A stretch of DNA of 8,141 nt from positions 1 to 8,141 of the forward strand of contig CAYUIS010000185.1 in the NCBI GenBank assembly GCA_964444825.1. Reading direction: 5' to 3'. This document shows positions 1-4,785 of the stretch, one piece after another (the first letter of the stretch is position 1; every line of letters begins with the position of its first letter). The DNA is from CAYUIS01 sp964444825 (GTDB lineage: Bacteria; Chloroflexota; Anaerolineae; B4-G1). Below the pieces are notes generated by a model that saw only the letters and a list, made by a program, of their open reading frames with translations, was not told where the DNA came from and searched no databases. The translations under genes were made by a program, and so were the position numbers.

Positions 1-95
1 CTAGCTCCGCCTTTGAAACTCTACCGCGATTGGGCACGATTGTCAAGATTCCCTTCGACGAGCTCAAGGCAGTCCTACACAACGCCGGAATGGAT
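1..95. other. Upstream flank with no assignable gene
   Basis: This is the short stretch before the first promoter. One + frame is open from base 1 to a TGA near 97-99 and could be the last ~32 codons of a gene lying off the left edge. Its peptide matches no family I recognise. Another frame stays open from base 3 to 266 but runs through the promoter and into the glycosyltransferase in the wrong frame, so I do not call it. Bases 51-69 resemble a degenerate copy of the dispersed CCCTTCGACAAGCTCAGGG-type repeat found in many bacterial genomes; this is a resemblance from memory only. Confidence 0.3.
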
Positions 96-124
96 ATGAC
101 AGAAAGGACTGATCGGTGTATAAT
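96..124 (+). promoter_or_regulatory. Sigma70-type promoter of the sugar operon
   Basis: The -35 element is ATGACA (96-101, five of six consensus bases). It is followed by an ideal 17-bp spacer and a perfect -10 TATAAT (119-124). Transcription should begin near 131, leaving a ~60-nt leader before the glycosyltransferase ATG at 191. The -10 box overlaps the GTG at 116-118 that opens the longest frame of the next gene, which argues strongly against that GTG as the start codon. No operator or riboswitch is recognisable in the leader. Confidence 0.7.
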
Positions 125-177
125 CCGGCCTATCTATTGGACCTGGCGATCCGCAGGAGCGAGCGAACAGCCGCGAT

Positions 178-184
178 GGGAGAG
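178..184 (+). promoter_or_regulatory. Ribosome-binding site fixing the GT2 start
   Basis: GGGAGAG lies 6 nt before ATG 191. It supports that codon over the in-frame ATG at 176, which overlaps the site itself, and over the GTG at 116, which lies inside the promoter. Confidence 0.65.
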
Positions 185-190
185 AAAGCG

Positions 191-919
191 ATGTCATATC
201 CGCGCAGTATCAGCGCCTTTTTCCCCGCCTATAACGATGGCGGCACCATCCCCAGCATGGTACTGACCGCGCTTTTGACCCTGCGCCAGGTGACCGACGA
301 CTATGAGGTGATCGTCGTCAACGATGGAAGCACCGATTACACTGCCGATGTGCTGGAGGAACTGGGCAGCCGGTATCCCGAACTGCGTGTGATCCACCAT
401 CCGCAGAACCGGGGTTACGGCGGGGCGCTGCGCACCGGTTTCGCCGCCGCGACCAAGGAGTGGCTCTTCTACACCGACGGCGATGCCCAGTATGACCCCC
501 GCGAGCTGGTCACTCTGGTTTCCGCCCTGAAGGACGGCGTGGACATCGTCAACGGCTACAAGATCACGCGGCAGGATCCCATCAGCCGACGCATCATCGG
601 CCGGCTGTATCACCACTTTGTCCGGCTGTCCTTCGGCTTCAAGCTACGGGACGTGGACTGTGACTTTCGCCTCATCCGTCGCTCCATCTTTGACAAGATC
701 GAATTAGAAAGCGATACAGGCACCATTTGTCTGGAAATGGTGAAAAAGTTCCAAGATGCCGGATACGTCTTCGCTGAGGTGCCCGTGCACCATTACCATC
801 GTCAATATGGTGTCTCCCAGTTCTTTAACTGGCAACGACTTTTCCGCACTGCTTGCCATCTGGCGGTGCTGTGGTGGAAACTGATCGTGCGCAAAGAGCA
901 CCTCGACAAGAGCACCTAG
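191..919 (+). CDS. GT2 family glycosyltransferase (polyprenyl-phosphate sugar transferase-like)
   Basis: This 242-residue GT-A fold enzyme probably transfers a sugar from a nucleotide donor to a polyprenyl-phosphate carrier on the cytoplasmic face of the membrane. Visible motifs are FPAYND (11-16), the nucleotide-binding VVNDGSTD (42-49), GYGGALRTGF (75-84), the metal-binding DxD within DGDAQYD (96-102), and DVDCDFRLIRR (154-164), a conserved segment of DPM1/DPG-synthase-like GT2s. There is no multi-span C-terminal or GtrA domain; only a short hydrophobic patch (about 221-233) could touch the membrane. The ATG at 191 is chosen because the promoter -10 lies at 119-124 and a good GGGAGAG precedes it. 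The frame remains open up to GTG 116. The stop is one base before the epimerase ATG, so the two genes are translationally coupled. Family is confident; donor and acceptor are inferred. Confidence 0.88.
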   Translation: MSYPRSISAFFPAYNDGGTIPSMVLTALLTLRQVTDDYEVIVVNDGSTDYTADVLEELGSRYPELRVIHHPQNRGYGGALRTGFAAATKEWLFYTDGDAQYDPRELVTLVSALKDGVDIVNGYKITRQDPISRRIIGRLYHHFVRLSFGFKLRDVDCDFRLIRRSIFDKIELESDTGTICLEMVKKFQDAGYVFAEVPVHHYHRQYGVSQFFNWQRLFRTACHLAVLWWKLIVRKEHLDKST

Positions 920-920
920 T

Positions 921-1991
921 ATGACAAACGGCCAAGCCTCAAATCCCACAACCCATTCGACAGACCCCCGGTCCTCAGACCCAGGGCCTGAGGACTCACG
1001 GCAGGCCCACGATTTCTTCTCGGGCAAACGGACGCTGATCACCGGTGGCTTGGGCTTCATTGGAAGTAACCTGGCCCGACGGCTGGTCGAACTGGAGGCC
1101 GAGGTGCTGCTGGTGGATTCGCTGATTCCCGACTATGGCGGCAACCTGTTCAACATCGCGGGTATCGAGGATGAGGTGCGGGTAAACATCGCCGACGTGC
1201 GGGACAGACACGGCATGGATTACCTCGTGCGCGGCCACGACATCATTTTTAACCTGGCCGGGCAGGTGAGCCACCTGGACAGTATGAACGATCCGTTTAC
1301 CGACCTGGAGATCAACTGCCGGGCTCAACTCTCTATCCTAGAGTCCTGCCGCAGACATAATCCAGACGTCCAGATCGTGTATGCCAGCACCCGCCAGTTC
1401 TACGGACGCCCCCAGTACCTGCCTGTGAACGAGAACCACCCCCTTGCACCCACCGACATCAACGGCGTCAACAAGTTGGCGGGCGAGTGGTATCACCTGG
1501 TCTACAACCGCGTGCATGGCCTGCGGATAGTGAGTCTGCGGATGACCAACACCTATGGGCCACGCATGCGGGTCAAGGATGCTCGTCAGACCTTCCTTGG
1601 CTGGTGGTTGCACCAGATCGTCGAGGGCCAGGAGCTGCAGATTTTCGGCGATGGGCGGCAGTTGCGCGACTTTAACTACATTGACGACGTGGTCGAGGCG
1701 CTACTGCTGGCCGCGGCTAACCCGACGGCCGACGGGCAGATTTACAACCTAGGGAGCGACGATCCAATCAGTCTGCTCGAACTGGCAGAGTTGCTCATCG
1801 GGATCAACGGCGGCGGCAGCTATCGTATCGTCCCGTTCCCGGCCGATCGAAAACGGATCGACATCGGGGATTACCATGGCGACTATGCCAAGATCCGCAC
1901 CCAACTGGACTGGCGGCCAACCGTGCGGCTGCGGGAAGGGTTGGAGCGCACCATCGCCTTCTACCATAGACACCGGGAACATTACGGGTGA
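921..1991 (+). CDS. NAD-dependent nucleotide-sugar epimerase/dehydratase (extended SDR)
   Basis: This 356-residue Rossmann-fold protein has the NAD-binding glycine motif TGGLGFIG (41-48), an acidic residue ending beta-2 (VDS, D66), NLAGQVSH (111-118), YASTRQFYG (154-162) and the C-terminal sugar-binding part (TNTYGPRMRV 209-218, FGDGRQLRDFNYIDD 242-256). It should modify a sugar nucleotide by epimerisation, dehydration or 4-keto reduction; the substrate cannot be told. The catalytic YxxxK appears as NGVNK (181-185): Lys185 is kept but Tyr is replaced by Asn181 (codon AAC, 1461-1463). Residues 1-35 are a Pro/Ser/Thr/Asp-rich extension ahead of the Rossmann fold, encoded by a weakly period-7 DNA tract. 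No better in-frame start exists downstream, so ATG 921 is used, although its ribosome-binding site is poor. It overlaps neither neighbour: 1 nt after the GT2 stop and 7 nt before the aminotransferase start. Confidence 0.88.
   Translation: MTNGQASNPTTHSTDPRSSDPGPEDSRQAHDFFSGKRTLITGGLGFIGSNLARRLVELEAEVLLVDSLIPDYGGNLFNIAGIEDEVRVNIADVRDRHGMDYLVRGHDIIFNLAGQVSHLDSMNDPFTDLEINCRAQLSILESCRRHNPDVQIVYASTRQFYGRPQYLPVNENHPLAPTDINGVNKLAGEWYHLVYNRVHGLRIVSLRMTNTYGPRMRVKDARQTFLGWWLHQIVEGQELQIFGDGRQLRDFNYIDDVVEALLLAAANPTADGQIYNLGSDDPISLLELAELLIGINGGGSYRIVPFPADRKRIDIGDYHGDYAKIRTQLDWRPTVRLREGLERTIAFYHRHREHYG
940..1002 (+). repeat. Degenerate period-7 tract with an embedded inverted repeat
   Basis: From 940 the sequence can be read as nine consecutive 7-base units, several fitting CAnnnCC (for example CAAATCC, CACAACC, CAGACCC, CAGGGCC). 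The match is imperfect and the period was judged by eye. Inside it, GTCCTCAG (971-978) and CTGAGGAC (988-995) are perfect 8-bp inverted arms around a 9-nt spacer. The tract encodes the low-complexity N-terminal extension of the epimerase. Confidence 0.35.
1986..1991 (+). promoter_or_regulatory. Ribosome-binding site overlapping the epimerase stop
   Basis: GGGTGA includes the TGA stop of the epimerase and lies 7 nt before GTG 1999. This supports translational coupling and the GTG start of the aminotransferase. Confidence 0.5.
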
Positions 1992-1998
1992 CCTGTCC

Positions 1999-3114
1999 GT
2001 GATCTCTCCAATCGACCTGAAAAGACAATATGCCAGCATTAAGGGCGAGGTTGACGCCGCAGTGACGCAGGTGCTCGAAGGCGGGTGGTACATCCTGGGC
2101 GAACAAGTGGCGGCCTTCGAGCGCGAGTTCGCGGCTTTCTGCGGCGTCACGCACGCAATCGGGGTGGGCTCAGGCACCGCCGCGCTCCAACTGGCGCTCG
2201 CTGGTTGCGGCGTAGGCCCTGGCAGCGAAGTCATCACCGTGCCCCATACCGCGGCCGCGACCGTGGTCGCCATCGAGTTGGCTGGCGCCCAGCCAGTGTT
2301 GGTGGACATCGATCCCCGACGCTACACGCTCAACCCGGCTGGCTTGGAGGCGGCGATCACGCCCCACACGCGGGCGGTCATCCCTGTGCACCTCTACGGT
2401 TGTCCTGCCGATCTCGACCCGATCGTGGAGATCGCCCGGCGGCACGACCTGTTCGTAGTCGAGGATTGCGCCCAGGCACACGGCGCGCAATACCGGGGCC
2501 AGCCAGTTGGTTCCTGCGGCCATGTCGCCGCCTTCAGTTTCTACCCGACCAAGAACCTGGGAGCGTGCGGCGACGGAGGGATGGTGGTCACGAACGACCC
2601 GGAGTTGGCCGAGCGGGTGCGTCTATTGAGGCAATACGGCTGGCGGGAGCGGTACATCAGCAGGAAAATCGACGGCGCAAAGGGACTGAACAGCCGTCTG
2701 GATGAGCTGCAAGCTGCTATTCTGCGGGTCAAACTGCGTCATCTGCAAGACTGGAACGACAGGCGGCGACGATTGGCCAGCCTCTATAGTGAGCGGCTGA
2801 CAGGGAGCGGAGTCTTGGTGCCCTTCGAACCGGAGGGGGCAAATCACGTATATCATCTCTATGTCGTGCGCCATCCCCATCGGGACGAACTGCGTGCCTT
2901 TCTGCACCAGCAGGGCATCGGCAGCCTGATCCATTACCCCGTGCCGGTGCATCTCCAGCCAGCCTGGCAGGACCTGGGCCACGAGGCTGGCGACTTCCCA
3001 ATGGCCGAAGCCGCCGCGCACGAGGTCCTTTCACTGCCTCTCTACCCCGAGTTGCGCGAGGAGGAAGTGATGACAGTAGCCGACGCTGTGATTGCTTTCA
3101 CCAGGGCAGGCTAA
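1999..3114 (+). CDS. DegT/DnrJ/EryC1/StrS family sugar aminotransferase
   Basis: This 371-residue PLP-dependent enzyme of fold type I should transfer an amino group from an amino acid (usually glutamate) to a keto-sugar nucleotide, giving a 3- or 4-amino-deoxy sugar. Visible features are the family N-terminus SPIDLKRQYASI, the cofactor phosphate loop GVGSGTAALQL (about 55-65), EDCAQAHGA with the PLP-pyridine Asp156, and the Schiff-base Lys185 in SFYPTKNLGACGDGG (180-194). LNSRLDELQAAIL follows further on. The start is GTG 1999: families begin at this point, GGGTGA sits 7 nt upstream, and the open frame back to ATG 1876 would overlap the epimerase by over 100 nt with non-homologous residues. 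The sequence style recalls dTDP-3-amino-sugar transaminases (FdtB/QdtB type), but the exact sugar is inferred. No clear terminator follows until the hairpin at 3475. Confidence 0.9.
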   Translation: MISPIDLKRQYASIKGEVDAAVTQVLEGGWYILGEQVAAFEREFAAFCGVTHAIGVGSGTAALQLALAGCGVGPGSEVITVPHTAAATVVAIELAGAQPVLVDIDPRRYTLNPAGLEAAITPHTRAVIPVHLYGCPADLDPIVEIARRHDLFVVEDCAQAHGAQYRGQPVGSCGHVAAFSFYPTKNLGACGDGGMVVTNDPELAERVRLLRQYGWRERYISRKIDGAKGLNSRLDELQAAILRVKLRHLQDWNDRRRRLASLYSERLTGSGVLVPFEPEGANHVYHLYVVRHPHRDELRAFLHQQGIGSLIHYPVPVHLQPAWQDLGHEAGDFPMAEAAAHEVLSLPLYPELREEEVMTVADAVIAFTRAG

Positions 3115-3253
3115 CGCACGTGTCTACTATCCACATTCCCGTCACTTGTCGAGTGGACGAGCCTAGAAGAACAAACCACTGAGGGCCAACTGCATAGCCA
3201 GACCTTGACGGTATGGTGGGCTGGTCTGTAATCCTCTGTCAGGAGATCCTGGG
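3115..3253. other. Intergenic spacer between aminotransferase and mutS relic
   Basis: No gene is visible here. An imperfect stem (CGTCACT and AGTGGACG around a 5-nt loop, about 3144-3163) lacks a following T-run, so it is a poor terminator. The right part holds a promoter-like element and a Shine-Dalgarno sequence in front of the mutS relic. Confidence 0.4.
3205..3232 (+). promoter_or_regulatory. Promoter-like element ahead of the mutS relic
   Basis: TTGACG (3205-3210) and TGTAAT (3227-3232) are 16 bp apart, each five of six to consensus. A start near 3239 would leave a very short leader before the AGGAGA (3241-3246) and ATG 3254. It may be the remains of the mutS promoter; its present activity is unknown. 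Confidence 0.4.
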
Positions 3254-3461
3254 ATGCAGAAAACCACACCGATGCTGCGGCAGCACCGCCAACTCAAGGC
3301 CCACTTCCCCCATCTGGCCAAACTCCTGTCCCACGGTCATAAGGTCGCCATTGCCGAGCAACTTCGAGGATGCCCGTAAGGTGTGCCGCTTGGTGCGCCG
3401 GGACGTGGTGCGCGTCATCACTCCCGGCACAGTGGTGGAAGAAGCGCTACTGGAGGACAAG
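3254..3461 (+). pseudogene. mutS: Relic of DNA mismatch repair gene mutS (domain I only)
   Basis: From ATG 3254, with AGGAGA 7 nt upstream, the frame reads MQKTTPMLRQHRQLKAHFP. This matches the start of MutS (TPMMQQYLxLKAxHP). It then jumps to HLAKLLSHGHKVAIAEQL, equivalent to the MutS segment YLAKLVxxGxxVAICEQ. About 50 codons are missing at the join near 3308-3312, including the mismatch-contacting GDFYE. One extra base (C at about 3365) then shifts the frame. If read on, that frame stops at 3377, while the +1 frame continues EDARKVCRLVRRDVVRVITPG, the conserved RKVVRIVTPGT stretch, to LLEDK at 3461. Nothing of the core, clamp or ATPase domains (>700 residues) remains. The identity rests on three collinear MutS blocks. 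The fragment cannot make MutS; it sits downstream of the sugar operon and ends against the terminator. Confidence 0.85.
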
Positions 3462-3474
3462 GCCCATCACTCAA

Positions 3475-3504
3475 AAGCCCCCCACAGTGTGGGGGGCTTC
3501 TTTC
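3475..3504. terminator. Bidirectional Rho-independent terminator
   Basis: AAGCCCCCCACA (3475-3486) and TGTGGGGGGCTT (3488-3499) are perfect inverted arms about a single central base, giving a GC-rich stem with a 3-5 nt working loop. On the + strand the stem runs into TTCTTTCT; on the - strand it runs into TTTTG. It lies 29 nt past the stop of the lipoprotein adaptor gene and is the first good terminator downstream of the aminotransferase. It therefore separates the two convergent units. Confidence 0.85.
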
Positions 3505-3527
3505 TGACTCGCCCGATGCTGGCGATC

Positions 3528-4784
3528 TCAATTCAGGACCGTCGCATCAGCGGGCATACCTGGCTTGAGGGCACGGTCCGGATTGGGTATGCTCACCTTG
3601 ACGGCAAACACCAGGTTGACCCGTTCCTCCTTCGTCTGCACGTTGCGTGGGGTGAACTCTGCCTCTCCCGCTATGTTCACGATCTCACCCACAAACACGC
3701 GCTCCGGAAACGAATCCACCTCAACCTCTACCTTCTGACCCACCTGCACCTGTCCCACGCGGGTCTCTGGGATGTAGATGACGAGCGTCACCTCGTCCAG
3801 ATTGGCGATAGTGAGCATTGGCAGCCCCGCCGTGGCAGTCTCTCCAACCTGGGCGCTGCGGCTGGTGACGATGCCGTCCATCGGCGCGTCCAGAGTGAGA
3901 TGTTTGATCTGGGCGTCAATCAGATGCACGGCGGCCTCCGACTGGTGCACCTGTGCCCTCGCTACCGCGGCCTCCTCCTCCGTCGAACCAGCCTCCAGTT
4001 CATCAAGCGTTGCCTGGGCAGCCTCCACCTGCGCCTCGATGATGCGAGCTTCCATCTCCGCTACGTGGAGCTGGGCCTGGAGCGCTAGAGGATTGTCACG
4101 TATAGCAAGAAGCGCGCCCAGGTACTGCCGCGCACCCGCCAGCTCGGCCTCGGCCTGTTCTTGGGCTGCCTGCGAGGCCTGAAGCTGGAGATTCCAACCA
4201 CGCTCATCCTGCCCCTCCTGATCGACGTAGACGCTGCGCCGCAGTTCCAGCTCCGCCAGGTTTGCCTCCGCCATCTCGACGTTCTGTTCTCCCAGGCGTA
4301 CCTGGGTGCGTGCGCCGACGATCTCGGCATCCAGAGAGAGCGGATTGCTGATGGTGTCGCGTGCATCGATCACCGCCCGGGCTGCGCCTACCCGTTGGGC
4401 CTCCGCCTGGGCAAGTGCGGCCCGCGCAGCAGCGACCGCCTCCGAGCGAGCCCCGGCGAGCACGCGATCCAGGTTAGCCTGCGCAGCGGTCAGTCCCGCC
4501 TCGGCCTCCAACCGCTGGCTCTGGATCAGCGCATCGCCCAAGGTTACCAACACATCTCCTGCTTGCACCTCATCACCGCGCTCCACCAGCATCTCCACGA
4601 TACGGCCCGAGGTTTCGGGTGCAACGACCACTGCCTCGCCCTCGATAAAGCCTGAGGCCATGATCCGGTCGTCCGGCGCTGCGCCGTCGCAGCCTACCAG
4701 AAGCACGACCAACACCAGACTGCTGATAACGAGTTTGACGTTTGACATCTGACATCTGGCCCTTGACGTTTGTGATTTGCCCAT
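3528..4784 (-). CDS. HlyD-family export adaptor, predicted lipoprotein
   Basis: This 418-residue periplasmic-adaptor-type (membrane fusion) subunit belongs to an ABC exporter. The order is signal peptide with lipobox LVGC (29-32, Cys32 lipidated), first half of the lipoyl-like domain (about 44-83), a long Ala/Gln/Glu-rich alpha-hairpin coiled coil (about 95-295), the second lipoyl half (about 297-330), and a beta-barrel ending in DSFPERVFVGE (357-367) and EAEFTPRNVQT (374-384). That last motif is shared with YbhG/YhiI-like adaptors. The coil contains a duplicated segment around NPLSLDAE (147-154) and NPLALQAQ (231-238). It is a paralogue of the adaptor just upstream. ATG 4784 is chosen because GAGGAG, inside the last codons of the upstream gene, lies 7 nt before it. 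Met13 (ATG at 4748-4746) would give a more typical short signal peptide. A heptanucleotide tract covers residues 1-17. It is the last gene of the operon, 1 nt after its neighbour. Confidence 0.88.
   Translation of the reverse strand: MGKSQTSRARCQMSNVKLVISSLVLVVLLVGCDGAAPDDRIMASGFIEGEAVVVAPETSGRIVEMLVERGDEVQAGDVLVTLGDALIQSQRLEAEAGLTAAQANLDRVLAGARSEAVAAARAALAQAEAQRVGAARAVIDARDTISNPLSLDAEIVGARTQVRLGEQNVEMAEANLAELELRRSVYVDQEGQDERGWNLQLQASQAAQEQAEAELAGARQYLGALLAIRDNPLALQAQLHVAEMEARIIEAQVEAAQATLDELEAGSTEEEAAVARAQVHQSEAAVHLIDAQIKHLTLDAPMDGIVTSRSAQVGETATAGLPMLTIANLDEVTLVIYIPETRVGQVQVGQKVEVEVDSFPERVFVGEIVNIAGEAEFTPRNVQTKEERVNLVFAVKVSIPNPDRALKPGMPADATVLN
4734..4782. repeat. Heptanucleotide tandem tract at the start of the lipoprotein adaptor gene
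   Basis: Seven consecutive 7-base units fill 49 bp. On the + strand every unit has T at position 3 and G at position 4, and most fit YYTGRCN (TTTGACG, TTTGACA, TCTGACA, CTTGACG). On the coding (-) strand the core unit is CGTCAAA/TGTCAGA. The tract lies between the ribosome-binding site/ATG 4784 and the hydrophobic part of the signal peptide, and also contains the alternative ATG 4748. Because 7 is not a multiple of 3, gain or loss of one unit would change frame. Confidence 0.7.
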
Positions 4785-4785
4785 T

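Noticed and set aside
116..190. Extra 25 residues at the glycosyltransferase N-terminus from GTG 116
   Set aside because: The GTG overlaps the TATAAT box, and the residues do not look like GT2 sequence. ATG 191 has a good ribosome-binding site.
1876..1998. Extra 41 residues at the aminotransferase N-terminus from ATG 1876
   Set aside because: They would lie inside the epimerase C-terminal coding region in another frame. The DegT family N-terminus begins at GTG 1999, which has its own ribosome-binding site.
1749..2309. 186-codon - strand open frame opposite the epimerase/aminotransferase junction
   Set aside because: It is antisense to two well-conserved genes, has no recognisable domain and has the composition expected of a shadow frame in GC-rich DNA.
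2085..2705. 206-codon + strand open frame inside the aminotransferase
   Set aside because: It is a frame-shifted shadow, very Arg/Gly/Pro-rich. The aminotransferase frame carries all PLP-enzyme motifs.
3144..3163. Imperfect hairpin after the aminotransferase as an operon terminator
   Set aside because: The stem is short and bulged with no T-run after it. The hairpin at 3475-3499 is a far better terminator.
3356..3379. Programmed +1 frameshift (CTT C GAG) joining the two MutS frames
   Set aside because: The slip site lacks a stop codon in the A-site (it has CGA), and the product would still lack the GDFYE segment and all later MutS domains. Gene decay explains it more simply.
3213..4088. Long + strand open frame of 291 codons running from the spacer into the adaptor region
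   Set aside because: Its first part contains the second half of the mutS relic. Beyond 3527 it is antisense to the lipoprotein adaptor, which has full family motifs. It also crosses the terminator.
4734..4782. CRISPR-like repeat array
   Set aside because: Units are only 7 bp, contiguous and without spacers, and lie inside a coding start; there are no cas genes.
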